Shown: positions 12,720 to 20,751, counted from the first letter of the stretch. The stretch: 22,952 nt of DNA from GCA-016699895 sp964633435 (GCA_964633435.1 CAZWHA010000008.1:1-22952), one strand, 5' to 3'. The notes: a model not told the origin generated them from the letters alone. Program-made: numbers and translations.

Positions 12720-14672
12720 TTACAGTAGCGAAACTGGATCGAGCTCGACTTGCCATTTGGCGAGCGGAACTTTTTTAGCAATGGCCGCCAACGTGTCACG
12801 ATCCGTACTGCGAATGACCAGTTGCCAGCGATAGGTGCCACGGACGTGCTCATAAAAGGCTGGTGCTGGCCCGAGGATTTTAACATCGGGATAGCTGGCC
12901 TTGATCTCGCGGGTTAATTTCGTGGCGGCCTGCAGAGCGCCTTTTTCGGTTTTATACACACAAGTCATTTTTAGCAGGTACGCAAAAGGTGGAAAATGGC
13001 CGTGGGCGCGACCCTTGATCTCTGATTGATAGAAGTTACCATAATCTTGGTTGGCGCCAAATCGGACGGCCGGATGATCTGGTTGATAGGTTTGAATAAT
13101 GACTTCAGTAGAATCGGCGCCTCGTCCGACGCGGCCGCTGGCCTGGGTGACCAGCTGAAACGTTCGCTCCGACGAGGAAAAATCGGGCAGGGCTAGCCCT
13201 GCATCCGCCTGGACAATACCAACCAGTCGCAGATTTGGGAGGTCTAGCCCTTTAGCGATAGTTTGTGTACCAATAATAATATCAATAGTACCAGCGTGTA
13301 ATTCATCGAAAATGTCCTGCACCGCCTGCCCACGCTCGGTGTCACCGTCAAAACGCTTGACGTTGGCGTCAGGGAAGAGCCGTCGAACTTCCTCTTCGAT
13401 TCTCTTGGTCCCGATACCGCGGTGATTAATGTCTGAACTATGGCATTCTGGGCAGCTGGTCGGCGGTTTAGTTTTGTAGCCGCACAGATGACAGCGTAGC
13501 TCAAAGGCATCATTATGGAGTGTCAGTGGTAGGGCGCAGTTGGGGCAAGTAGCGAGCCAACCGCAATCGGCACATAATGTCACCGAGGCACTGCCGCGGC
13601 GATTATGAAACAGCAGCACTTGCTGTTTTTGACCGATAGTTTTTTCTATAGCCGCGATCAGCTGCTTTGAAAACAGCGAGCTGCGCGACGAATTGTTGCT
13701 ACGCCTGGTTAGGTCAACGATACTGATGTGAGGTTTCCGAGCATCCTGCCTGGCTAGCTGATTAATTTCGATGATCGGACGTCCGAGCTGTTTGGCCGTA
13801 TAATAGTCGGCAATTGAGGGTGTGGCAGAGCCGAGGATGAGACGTGCTTTGCTAAAATTTGATAGTACGGCGGCAGCGCGCAGAGTGCTGTAACGGGGGG
13901 CTTTATCCTGTTTGTACGACGGTTCGTGACATTCATCGATGACGATGAGGCCGAGTTTTTGCAGTGGCATGAACAGGGCGGACCTAGGCCCAATGACGAT
14001 GGTCGGCTGCTCAGCTTCTAGGATTTGTTTCCAGATATGGAAACGCTGGCTGGTGGTCATGGCCGAGTGGGTAACGATGACGCGGTCAAAATCGCGTTCA
14101 AATTCTCGGACTAGCTGAGCAGTTAGTGCTATCTCTGGCACTAAAATAATGGACGATAAACCGCGTCCGGCGGCCTCTAGCACCATAGCTTTGTAAATTT
14201 CGGTTTTACCGCTGCCGGTGATGCCATGCAGAATGGCGGTGCCAGATTTCATTTGTACTAGGCGTTCAATAGCAGCTAATTGGGTAGTATTGAGTACAAA
14301 ATTTGTTCGACCTGTGTCTCTGTTAAATGTATCTATCGATTCTTTTTTGGTCGCTGGTCGACGATTTTTGTTGAGGCCTTCGGGCAGCATGGTTTGCCAG
14401 ACAGTGCCAGGATGGGTCCCGTAAAAGGCACTGAGCCAATGATGGAGCTGCAAGATTGCCGCAGGCAGAACCTGTTTAAAGAGGATCCGAGTAATTGGCT
14501 TGACGGCAAATTCGGGTTTGTCGACCTTGGCGATAACAACACCGACAAAATGCCGCGATCCGACCTCGACCTCGACAATCTGACCAGATTGAATGTTGTC
14601 GGGCCAGCTGTAGGTCAAGACACTAAAGTCCTTGCCCACAATGCCGACTGGCGAAACCTCATAGAAATACAT
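12720..14672 (-). CDS. priA: Primosomal protein N' (replication restart helicase)
   Basis: This 650-residue 3'-5' superfamily 2 helicase reloads the replisome at stalled forks. Visible landmarks are the N-terminal DNA-binding domain (1-105), Walker A GITGSGKTE (150-158), the Walker B box DECHE (246-250), GSATPS (281-286), and eight zinc-binding cysteines at 367, 370, 376, 379, 394, 397, 407 and 410. Motifs V and VI follow (IIIGTQTIAKG and QASGRVGRG). The Walker B box has Cys in place of the usual second Glu (DEEH). A TATAAT box 7 bases before the ATG, without a Shine-Dalgarno, points to a leaderless mRNA. It is divergent from the phosphoribosyltransferase gene, and def follows 31 bases after its stop. 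Confidence 0.96.
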   Translation of the reverse strand: MYFYEVSPVGIVGKDFSVLTYSWPDNIQSGQIVEVEVGSRHFVGVVIAKVDKPEFAVKPITRILFKQVLPAAILQLHHWLSAFYGTHPGTVWQTMLPEGLNKNRRPATKKESIDTFNRDTGRTNFVLNTTQLAAIERLVQMKSGTAILHGITGSGKTEIYKAMVLEAAGRGLSSIILVPEIALTAQLVREFERDFDRVIVTHSAMTTSQRFHIWKQILEAEQPTIVIGPRSALFMPLQKLGLIVIDECHEPSYKQDKAPRYSTLRAAAVLSNFSKARLILGSATPSIADYYTAKQLGRPIIEINQLARQDARKPHISIVDLTRRSNNSSRSSLFSKQLIAAIEKTIGQKQQVLLFHNRRGSASVTLCADCGWLATCPNCALPLTLHNDAFELRCHLCGYKTKPPTSCPECHSSDINHRGIGTKRIEEEVRRLFPDANVKRFDGDTERGQAVQDIFDELHAGTIDIIIGTQTIAKGLDLPNLRLVGIVQADAGLALPDFSSSERTFQLVTQASGRVGRGADSTEVIIQTYQPDHPAVRFGANQDYGNFYQSEIKGRAHGHFPPFAYLLKMTCVYKTEKGALQAATKLTREIKASYPDVKILGPAPAFYEHVRGTYRWQLVIRSTDRDTLAAIAKKVPLAKWQVELDPVSLL

Positions 14673-14679
14673 AGTAACT

Positions 14680-14685
14680 ATTATA
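14680..14685 (-). promoter_or_regulatory. -10 box of priA (leaderless)
   Basis: A perfect TATAAT on the minus strand ends 7 bases before the priA ATG. No clear -35 is visible. It is back to back with the -10 of the divergent phosphoribosyltransferase gene, in a 56-base intergenic region. Confidence 0.6.
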
Positions 14686-14712
14686 CTCTAGCTATTATCT
14701 AGCACTTAAATC

Positions 14713-14721
14713 TGCTACAAT
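14713..14721 (+). promoter_or_regulatory. Extended -10 box of the phosphoribosyltransferase gene (leaderless)
   Basis: TGC-TACAAT ends 7 bases before the ATG at 14729. The upstream ATG at 14723 is only one base after the hexamer and would not be within the transcript. Confidence 0.6.
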
Positions 14722-14728
14722 AATGCTT

Positions 14729-15385
14729 ATGTATTTCGAGTCGAGAGCCGTAGCGGGTGCTATGCTGGCTTCTGAGCTGGTGAGGCCGTATCGGTACCAA
14801 GATACGGCGGTGTTGGCGCTAGATGAGGGCGGGGTGGCGGTTGGCTATCAGATCGCTATTTATCTGCATGCAACCTTGCAACAGCTCGTCTCAGAGACGA
14901 TTAGGATCCAGGATGAATCGATTGACTATGCCACGGTGCTGCCCAGCGGTGTCATAGCGGTTAACCCCGACCTCAGCGAATCAGAGAGCGAATACTATTA
15001 CGGCGAATACCAGGGTGAACTAGAGGACCAGATGCGAGTCGCTAGTAGTAAAATCAACTGGATGATCGGTGATGGTGGCGATATTGATCCAAAAGCTCTC
15101 TGGCAGCGTAATGTTATTCTGGTCAGCGATGGTTTGGCAGCGGGGACATCGCTCGATGCTGCAGTGGAATGGCTAAAACCCGTCGGGGTTAGAAAAGTCA
15201 TTTTGGCAGCACCAATTACTAGTCTGTCGGCACTCGACGAAGCCCATATTTTGGTTGACGAACTACACATTCTGTCAGTCACGCCAAATTATATCAACAC
15301 CAATCACTACTATGATGTTGATGATATGCCTGACGAGCAGATGGCGCGCGATATGATGAATAGTACGATCCTAGGCTGGAAATAA
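14729..15385 (+). CDS. Phosphoribosyltransferase-like protein
   Basis: This 218-residue protein has a type I phosphoribosyltransferase fold. The PRPP-binding loop NVILVSDGLAAGTSL covers about 128-142, where the family has hydrophobic residues followed by DDGxATGxT; here one Asp is Ser. An N-terminal LALDEGGVAVGYQIA segment corresponds to the early PRT loop. Such stand-alone proteins act on nucleobases or are annotated only by fold. The substrate cannot be told from sequence, and an insertion rich in Glu and Tyr (about 77-93) is unusual. The start at 14729 is set by the -10 box; the ATG at 14723 is too close to it. It is a single gene, divergent from priA, followed by the regulator promoter. 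Confidence 0.7.
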   Translation: MYFESRAVAGAMLASELVRPYRYQDTAVLALDEGGVAVGYQIAIYLHATLQQLVSETIRIQDESIDYATVLPSGVIAVNPDLSESESEYYYGEYQGELEDQMRVASSKINWMIGDGGDIDPKALWQRNVILVSDGLAAGTSLDAAVEWLKPVGVRKVILAAPITSLSALDEAHILVDELHILSVTPNYINTNHYYDVDDMPDEQMARDMMNSTILGWK

Positions 15386-15403
15386 TTTTGTTGTAAAAAA
15401 GTA

Positions 15404-15432
15404 TTGATTGACGATACAAACTTTGCTAGAAT
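15404..15432 (+). promoter_or_regulatory. Promoter of the winged-helix regulator
   Basis: TTGATT (15404-15409), a 17-bp spacer and TAGAAT (15427-15432), with TG one base before the -10 (extended). Transcription should start near 15439, inside the inverted repeat at 15436-15451. Confidence 0.6.
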
Positions 15433-15435
15433 GTT

Positions 15436-15451
15436 TGACAAGACGCTGTCA
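15436..15451 (+). promoter_or_regulatory. Candidate operator: TGACA-N6-TGTCA inverted repeat
   Basis: The arms TGACA (15436-15440) and TGTCA (15447-15451) flank AGACGC. A third half-site, TTGACAG, lies at 15466-15472. The repeat sits across the predicted transcription start of a gene for a DNA-binding protein, which is the classic position for autorepression. Confidence 0.4.
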
Positions 15452-15495
15452 TAGCGGTAAGTGGCTTGACAGATGAGAGAAGGAGGGAAGAGACG

Positions 15496-15792
15496 ATGCT
15501 TGATGTATTTATTACATCGCGTGTACGCCGCAAGATCATTGTGGTTTACGCTAAATACCCAGATTTCAAAACGCATGTTCGGGGACTCGCAAAATTGATC
15601 AAAGAAGACCCAGGTAACATCCAGCGCGAGCTAAAACGTCTCGAAAAAAGTGGCTTCCTGACTACTGAAAAACAAGGCAATACTAGGCTTTACTCAACCA
15701 ACAAAGCCTTCCCGATTTTCAAGGAGCTCCAGGCTATTGTTATCAAATCGCAACAGCTTGCTAACACCAAAAATCGCAATTTAACAGAATAG
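15496..15792 (+). CDS. Small winged helix-turn-helix transcriptional regulator (ArsR/MarR-like)
   Basis: This 98-residue protein is essentially one winged-helix domain. The segment RGLAKLIKEDPGNIQRELK forms helices 2 and 3, KRLEKSGFL leads into the wing, and the wing itself is TTEKQGNTRLYSTN. The pattern resembles the ArsR-like HTH often found next to nucleotidyltransferases. No metal-binding cysteines are present, so it is not a classic metal sensor. The start at 15496 has AGGAGG (15481-15486) nine bases upstream; an upstream TTG start would be less well supported. It is a single gene with its own promoter and a candidate operator over the start of transcription, so it is probably autoregulated. 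Other targets are unknown. Confidence 0.7.
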   Translation: MLDVFITSRVRRKIIVVYAKYPDFKTHVRGLAKLIKEDPGNIQRELKRLEKSGFLTTEKQGNTRLYSTNKAFPIFKELQAIVIKSQQLANTKNRNLTE

Positions 15793-15815
15793 TGTAGGAG
15801 CGAAAAACCGCCGAT

Positions 15816-16256
15816 TTATTTTTTTGGCATTTCGCGATCGATTACACTGATGGCGCCTCGCAGTATTAGCTCGACAGATCGTGTCGAAGCCTTTGATTCA
15901 GACTCCTTTTTAGTACCGACGGTTTTTGCGTGGCTTTCATTGGCAACCGCAATGCGACCCGCCAAGACATTTCTGGCTGATGACAGTAATTCTGGGGTCG
16001 GGTCAGTCGGTGGTATTCGCGATCCATAGTTGCCGCCTATTCGTGCAGTGTTGTTCATGGTTTGATCCAGGTCTCGGGTAGGGCGGCCGTTTGCTGGCGT
16101 AATGTGACACAGAATCGCGGCATCAGCGACACGGTTGATCAATCTTTCCCGAATCCTGGCTTCCTCTTTGGCCTGGCGTTCGGCTTTACGAGCGGCTCGC
16201 TCTTCGGGACTAAGTCTTTTACGCGCAAGGGGGGGGGTTCCGGGTTGTTTAATCAT
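15816..16256 (-). CDS. Hypothetical protein with a C9 tract near its start
   Basis: I do not recognise this 146-residue protein. Residues 12-45 are highly charged (EERAARKAERQAKEEARIR) and probably a single helix or coiled coil. The middle is Pro/Asn/Gly-rich, and the C-terminal part (from about 85) looks helical. There is no signal peptide or TM segment. Codons 7-10 (T-P-P-L) lie in a run of nine cytosines (16229-16237), so slippage by one base would frameshift the gene almost at its start. A TTGCGT/TATAAT promoter ends 8 bases before the ATG with no Shine-Dalgarno, which supports the start and expression. It converges with the regulator gene and is divergent from recJ. Confidence 0.6.
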   Translation of the reverse strand: MIKQPGTPPLARKRLSPEERAARKAERQAKEEARIRERLINRVADAAILCHITPANGRPTRDLDQTMNNTARIGGNYGSRIPPTDPTPELLSSARNVLAGRIAVANESHAKTVGTKKESESKASTRSVELILRGAISVIDREMPKK

Positions 16257-16264
16257 AACGTTTA

Positions 16265-16293
16265 ATTATAACACATTATTGTGAATTACGCAA
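16265..16293 (-). promoter_or_regulatory. Promoter of the hypothetical gene (leaderless)
   Basis: On the minus strand TTGCGT (16288-16293), a 17-bp spacer and TATAAT (16265-16270), ending 8 bases before the ATG at 16256. Confidence 0.65.
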
Positions 16294-16320
16294 TATATAA
16301 AGGGATGAAATTGGCATCTG

Positions 16321-16329
16321 TGCTACAAT
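16321..16329 (+). promoter_or_regulatory. Extended -10 box of recJ (leaderless)
   Basis: TGC-TACAAT ends 6 bases before the recJ ATG. No convincing -35 is seen. It is the same TGCTACAATA string as in front of the phosphoribosyltransferase gene. Confidence 0.6.
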
Positions 16330-16335
16330 AGCCAG

Positions 16336-18006
16336 ATGGCACGAGGGGGTAAACTGGCGATTTCACCGCTGATCAAAGCGATTTTAGAGCGCCGCGGCGT
16401 TCACGGAGTAGCAGCAGAACAGGCGTTTTTACATCCAGATTACGCGGCGGTGAAACATGACCCCTTTTTGTTCCCTGATATGAAGCAGGCGGTTAATCGG
16501 ATAAAAAAAGCCTTGAAATTAAAACAAAAAGTCACGATTTACGGTGACTATGATATTGATGGTATGACTGCAACGGTGATTTTATGGGAAAGTTTCGGCA
16601 AGTTTGGATTAAACGTCGAAACGTACACGCCAGATCGTTTTAGCGAGGGTTATGGACTGAATGTCGAAGCCGTCGAAAAACTGGCGGCGGATGGTACCAG
16701 GCTGATTATTACCGTAGATAATGGTACGCTATCGATCAAGGAAATTGCTCGCGCCAAGGAGCTCGGTGTGGACGTCATCGTGACGGACCATCATGCACCG
16801 GGCGATACCTTGCCAGATGCGGTAGCGGTGCTGAACCCGAAACGCACGGACAGCGATTATCCGTTTAACGATTTGGCAGGGTGTGGCATGGCGTTTAAAT
16901 TGGTCCAGGCCTGTCAAACGCAATTAGATGGCCTGGCAAATGGCCAAGAAAAGTGGCTGCTCGATTTGGTGGCGCTCGGCACGGTCTGCGATATCGTCGG
17001 CTTGATTGACGAAAATCGCGCCAACGTTTACTGGGGTCTAGAAGTTTTGAAGAAAACGCGTCGAGTTGGTTTGCGGGCACTGCTCGCCAAGGCCGGTGCT
17101 GATCAATCGCAGGTTACGGCCGAGACGCTCGGTTTTGTCCTGGGGCCGCGCCTGAATGCCGCGGGCCGCCTAGAGACTGCTGAAATGGCATTGGAACTAC
17201 TGAAAACCGACGACAATTTTCGAGCTGTTGAACTAGCCGATCGCCTGGATCAGCTGAACCAAGAGCGCCGCAAAATCCAAGAAGCTATTTTTACCCTGGC
17301 CTCGGCACAGGTTGATCGTAACGATCCGGTGGCGATTGTAGCTGGTGACGATTGGCACGAAGGGGTGATCGGCATTGTAGCGTCCAAGGTCGTTGAAAAA
17401 TTCGAACGCCCAGCCTTTGTAATGTCACGTGGTATCGAATTCAGCAAAGCCTCTGGCCGCAGTTTCGGCGAGTTCTCGATGGCGAAAGTTATTCACCATA
17501 CTGGTCACCTACTGGAAAAGGGCGGCGGTCATTTGGCGGCAGGTGGGCTGACAATTAAAACTGAGAGGATTGAGGCATGGCGAGTCGAGGTTCAATCGTT
17601 CTATCGGTCGCTCAAGCTGGGTGATCAGACGGGTTTTTTGTATCCCGAGCCCGATGTCCAGCTGGCGGATTTTGCCGGCCTGACCATAGATCTGGTCGAC
17701 GAATTGGCGCTACTAGAGCCATTTGGTAATCGCAATCCGCGGCCGGTGTTTGCGTTTCAACCAGTCATCATTATGAATCGACGGCTGATGGGGCGTGACA
17801 ATAATCATGTTAAATATACCTTTGCCGACAGTGATGGTCGCAAGTTTATGGCGATTGCTTTTGGGGCGGCTAGCAAGTTTACTCTGGAATCATTCGATAC
17901 GGATGGTGAACCGCAACGCGCCAGAATCCTGGTCGAACTGATTAAAAATGAATGGAATGGTATGATCAGTGTCGAGGGGCGATTGTTGAAATGTGACGCG
18001 TTGTGA
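16336..18006 (+). CDS. recJ: Single-stranded-DNA exonuclease RecJ
   Basis: This 556-residue DHH-family 5'-3' exonuclease acts in recombination and mismatch and base-excision repair. Motif I, DYDIDG (71-76), D128 in DNG and the DHH triad (151-153) coordinate the metals. The DHHA1 domain follows with HEGVIGIVASK and GGGHLAAGG (about 396-404), and then the OB-like C-terminal domain, where LLEPFGNRNPRP is the family signature. Length is close to the usual 550-580. The start at 16336 is supported by the -10 box 6 bases upstream; no Shine-Dalgarno is present. It is not linked to other repair genes here. The next gene, for a C39-like peptidase, begins 52 bases after its stop. Confidence 0.96.
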   Translation: MARGGKLAISPLIKAILERRGVHGVAAEQAFLHPDYAAVKHDPFLFPDMKQAVNRIKKALKLKQKVTIYGDYDIDGMTATVILWESFGKFGLNVETYTPDRFSEGYGLNVEAVEKLAADGTRLIITVDNGTLSIKEIARAKELGVDVIVTDHHAPGDTLPDAVAVLNPKRTDSDYPFNDLAGCGMAFKLVQACQTQLDGLANGQEKWLLDLVALGTVCDIVGLIDENRANVYWGLEVLKKTRRVGLRALLAKAGADQSQVTAETLGFVLGPRLNAAGRLETAEMALELLKTDDNFRAVELADRLDQLNQERRKIQEAIFTLASAQVDRNDPVAIVAGDDWHEGVIGIVASKVVEKFERPAFVMSRGIEFSKASGRSFGEFSMAKVIHHTGHLLEKGGGHLAAGGLTIKTERIEAWRVEVQSFYRSLKLGDQTGFLYPEPDVQLADFAGLTIDLVDELALLEPFGNRNPRPVFAFQPVIIMNRRLMGRDNNHVKYTFADSDGRKFMAIAFGAASKFTLESFDTDGEPQRARILVELIKNEWNGMISVEGRLLKCDAL

Positions 18007-18058
18007 GGTATACTGGATGCATAAAGCGTTCGATTTAACAATATAAACAGAGAAAATA

Positions 18059-19921
18059 GTGGGCAAGCATCATTTTATACAGAAACATAAACGATTAGTG
18101 AAATATCTAACCGTAGGATTGTCGGCGCTTGGTTGTATGTTGCTGATCTTGACCTTTTTTCTGAAAACAGCCCTAGCGATTAACCCTGATCACGGAGATA
18201 GTGACATATCAGTTAGCCAGCCATTCGTAATCAAGCTCGGTCAATCGTTGCGACAAGTGGACGTCGAGGCTATTTCAATCAAACCCGCAGTTAAGGGCGG
18301 CACTTGGATTTATCAAAGTGGCGGGTTGTTTGGTGATGACAGATTGATTTTCGAGCACGAGGCCGATTTTGCCATTAACACTGAATATACCGTAGAGTTC
18401 GGCGATGTATCTCGCTATGTGATTGGCGACTCTAGCATTCCCTCGATTAGTTTCAAGACTGAAAAAGCTCCTCGTCTAGACAATGCTGGCATTATGAAGC
18501 TTGCCGACGGCGCCACGATTGCGGCAGATTATGCGTTTGCTGTCACCCTAGCTTCGCCGAATAATGGTCTACGTAACCTAACTCTCAGGACGGAGCCAGC
18601 TATTGATCTAAAAATGGTAGCACACGGTGATATAAATTATAGTTGGCGTCCTAGTGATGACCAGTTATTGCCACAAGGCCAAGTGATCAAAATAGAGGTC
18701 TATGATGACAAGAACGGCGAATCATTAGTAACCAAAAGCTTTAGAGTCGCTGACGAGCCGACGGTGAAATCCATGGTCAAACCTGACCACTTCGGCCAGA
18801 ACGACAGGGCGGTCATAGAGTTTAATCAGCCTATGATCAAACAGGATGCTAAAATTATTTTCGAAGTCGCCGGTACTGGATCGTGGGAGAGCGACACTAC
18901 ATATGTCTTTACACCGTCAAAAGTCGAAGCCGGTAAAACGTACAACTATCACATTACATCAGGGTTGAAATCGGTTGCTGGTGGCATTGTGACGAAAGAT
19001 ATTGACGGAAGCTTTCAAACGGTCGGACCAGTCTCGGTTATCGGCCGTTCACCAACCGGCAAAGAGCTGTCGCAAGCGCAACAAACCATCACATTCACAT
19101 TCGATCAGCCAGTTGATAAAGCCTCGGCCGAAAGCCACTTTGTGATTAGTAGTGGCACCGTCACTGGCTTTTCGTGGCGAGACAATACCATGACTGCGAC
19201 GGTCAAGAATCTCGGTTTTCAGCAAACGGTAACTGCTAAAATGAACCCAGGAGTCGTTAATGCCGGATTCGGTTTACCCAGCAATCAAACATTTAGCGTG
19301 ACCTTTTCGACCGAGATTCGGAGCAAGAGACTCGGCGTGCCCATGATGCGCCAGGAACATGCTTCGACATGTGGCCTCGCCTCGCTACGCATGGGGTTGG
19401 CTTATTATGGTATTAACACCGATGAAATGACGATTCTGGGACGGATGGGCTATAATCCACGGGAAATGGATCAAACGAATAATACCTGGGATGACCCCAG
19501 AGAGATGTTCGTCGGCTATATAGATGGCACTAGCGTCTATACTGCCTCGGGAGTTGAGATGCCGCTCGTCGCGCGTGTTGCCCGGTCATTTGGCCGCGCT
19601 ACATCTGAAAGAATTGGTAACAGTGTTCATGTCAACTGGATTGCCGAGGAAGTTTATAATGGCCATCCAGTGGTGATTAGTGGTACCGGTACGAACAAGA
19701 AACCTTATTATTACAGCTGGACAGCTCCGAATGGTCGAACGGTAACTTCTGCTAGTAACGGCCATGCTCGAATTGTTACTGGAGTAAAAGGCGAACCAAA
19801 TCGGCCAGTCGGCTTCTGGATCAATGACCCTCTAAAAGGCACGCTCTATTGGACGGCGGATCAGCTGCAGGCTAACCTTCGGACGAATCCCTACGGCGGC
19901 ATGGCGGTAGCTATCTACTAA
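18059..19921 (+). CDS. Membrane-tethered C39-like cysteine peptidase with Ig-like domains
   Basis: This 620-residue protein has a basic N-terminus and one hydrophobic segment (about 14-40), then a long extracytoplasmic region of beta-rich repeats that resemble bacterial Ig-like (SbsA/Big_5) domains (about 45-415; two clear examples begin near PTVKSMVKP and PVSVIGRSP). The C-terminal domain (425-620) resembles peptidase C39-like proteins: VPMMRQEHASTCGLASL gives C438 as the nucleophile, NGHARIVTG gives H569, and FWINDP gives N589 or D590. C39 enzymes cut leader peptides at double-Gly sites, but C39_2-type secreted forms have other or unknown substrates. No ABC-transporter part is present. The start is a GTG at 18059, with no good Shine-Dalgarno; TATAAA lies 11 bases upstream. 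The exact start is less certain than for its neighbours. Confidence 0.75.
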   Translation: MGKHHFIQKHKRLVKYLTVGLSALGCMLLILTFFLKTALAINPDHGDSDISVSQPFVIKLGQSLRQVDVEAISIKPAVKGGTWIYQSGGLFGDDRLIFEHEADFAINTEYTVEFGDVSRYVIGDSSIPSISFKTEKAPRLDNAGIMKLADGATIAADYAFAVTLASPNNGLRNLTLRTEPAIDLKMVAHGDINYSWRPSDDQLLPQGQVIKIEVYDDKNGESLVTKSFRVADEPTVKSMVKPDHFGQNDRAVIEFNQPMIKQDAKIIFEVAGTGSWESDTTYVFTPSKVEAGKTYNYHITSGLKSVAGGIVTKDIDGSFQTVGPVSVIGRSPTGKELSQAQQTITFTFDQPVDKASAESHFVISSGTVTGFSWRDNTMTATVKNLGFQQTVTAKMNPGVVNAGFGLPSNQTFSVTFSTEIRSKRLGVPMMRQEHASTCGLASLRMGLAYYGINTDEMTILGRMGYNPREMDQTNNTWDDPREMFVGYIDGTSVYTASGVEMPLVARVARSFGRATSERIGNSVHVNWIAEEVYNGHPVVISGTGTNKKPYYYSWTAPNGRTVTSASNGHARIVTGVKGEPNRPVGFWINDPLKGTLYWTADQLQANLRTNPYGGMAVAIY

Positions 19922-19960
19922 CCTATCAATGTCACGTAGCTCTGAGTGGTTGCGTAGGTC

Positions 19961-19989
19961 TTGCGAAAAACCTTTTTATCTGCTAGACT
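19961..19989 (+). promoter_or_regulatory. Promoter of rpsU (short leader)
   Basis: TTGCGA (19961-19966), a 17-bp spacer and TGC-TAGACT (hexamer 19984-19989). The ATG follows 9 bases after the -10, so the leader is about 2-3 nt. Confidence 0.55.
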
Positions 19990-19998
19990 ATTCCGAGT

Positions 19999-20223
19999 AT
20001 GATTCAAGTTAAGAGGAAAGACGCCAAAGAGGCAAACGAGAACTTGCTGCGACGGTTTAATCGCCGTGTATTGCAGTCAGGTGTTGTTTCAAAGGCCAAA
20101 GCCGCCCAGCGTTTCAGCAAACCGCAGAGCAAGCGCGATCGACGCGACTCAGCGATTATTCGTGAACAGCGCAAAGCTGACAAAGCTCTGCAAATTCGCC
20201 TGGGCCTGGTAAAGGCAAAATAG
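19999..20223 (+). CDS. rpsU: 30S ribosomal protein S21
   Basis: This 74-residue, strongly basic protein has the bS21 pattern: an N-terminal VKRKDAKEANENLLRRFNRRV helix, then SKAKAAQRFSKPQSKRDRR. bS21 sits near the anti-Shine-Dalgarno end of 16S rRNA and helps initiation on leadered mRNAs. The usual length is about 60-75 residues. The start is supported by a promoter whose -10 ends 9 bases upstream, with no Shine-Dalgarno. A terminator follows. It is close to yqeY, as in many bacteria. Confidence 0.88.
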   Translation: MIQVKRKDAKEANENLLRRFNRRVLQSGVVSKAKAAQRFSKPQSKRDRRDSAIIREQRKADKALQIRLGLVKAK

Positions 20224-20246
20224 GCTGCCAGGTTGCCAACCATCAG

Positions 20247-20272
20247 TCGCTTCGCTTTTGAGGCGATTTTTT
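20247..20272 (+). terminator. Terminator of rpsU
   Basis: TCGCTTC (20247-20253) pairs with GAGGCGA (20260-20266, one G-U) around GCTTTT, then T6 (20267-20272). The next -10 box begins three bases later, a very compact junction. Confidence 0.8.
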
Positions 20273-20280
20273 GGTACAAT
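20272..20280 (+). promoter_or_regulatory. Extended -10 promoter of yqeY-adk-map
   Basis: TGG-TACAAT, with the TG overlapping the end of the terminator T-tract. The leader is about 10 nt and holds AGGAAAGG before the ATG at 20298. Confidence 0.55.
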
Positions 20281-20297
20281 AGATAGGAAAGGATACT

Positions 20298-20750
20298 ATG
20301 AGTTTGATTGAAACAATTACTGCCGATCTGAAAACCGCCATGCTGGCGCGTGATGAATTTACGACAACCACCCTGCGCGGCCTGAAATCGGCTATTCTGT
20401 ACGAGGAAGTCGAAAAAGGCAAACGTGACGAGGGTTTAACTGATGATGAAATCCAAGCCGTAGTGGCCCGCGAGGTCAAAAAACGTGACGACGCCATGAA
20501 ATTATATGTCTCAGCCGGTGATCAGGAGCGTGCCGACAAGGAAATTGCGGAGAGCAAGATCCTCGCAAACTACCTGCCAGCACAACTATCTGACGCAGAG
20601 CTAAAGGCCGTGATCGGCGAAGTGATTGCTAAAAACAACTACGAGCAAAAAGACATGGGCAAAATCATTGCCGCTACCAAGGCTCAGGTTGGCCTGGGTT
20701 CGACGGGTGAAAAAATTGTCGCCACGCTAAAACAGGAGTTTTTTAACTAA
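20298..20750 (+). CDS. yqeY: GatB/YqeY domain protein
   Basis: This 150-residue protein matches the YqeY family from end to end: LIETITADLKTAMLARDE at the start, LRGLKSAI, then the helical tail with YLPAQLSDAEL and DMGKIIAATKAQVG. The C-terminal part is the tRNA-binding-like domain shared with GatB of the amidotransferase that makes Gln-tRNA and Asn-tRNA. The stand-alone family has no proven function. AGGAAAGG upstream supports the start. It heads a tight cluster: adk starts one base after its TAA stop. Confidence 0.93.
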   Translation: MSLIETITADLKTAMLARDEFTTTTLRGLKSAILYEEVEKGKRDEGLTDDEIQAVVAREVKKRDDAMKLYVSAGDQERADKEIAESKILANYLPAQLSDAELKAVIGEVIAKNNYEQKDMGKIIAATKAQVGLGSTGEKIVATLKQEFFN

Positions 20751-20751
20751 G

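Noticed and set aside
18017..18046. Nine-codon ORF (MHKAFDLTI) as a leader peptide for the C39-like gene
   Set aside because: The ATG lies only two bases after the nearest -10-like hexamer (TATACT, 18009-18014), and there is no ribosome site; probably chance.
19956..19976. Weak hairpin plus T-tract after the C39-like gene as a terminator
   Set aside because: The stem is only 4 bp and overlaps the -35 of rpsU, so it is too weak to claim.
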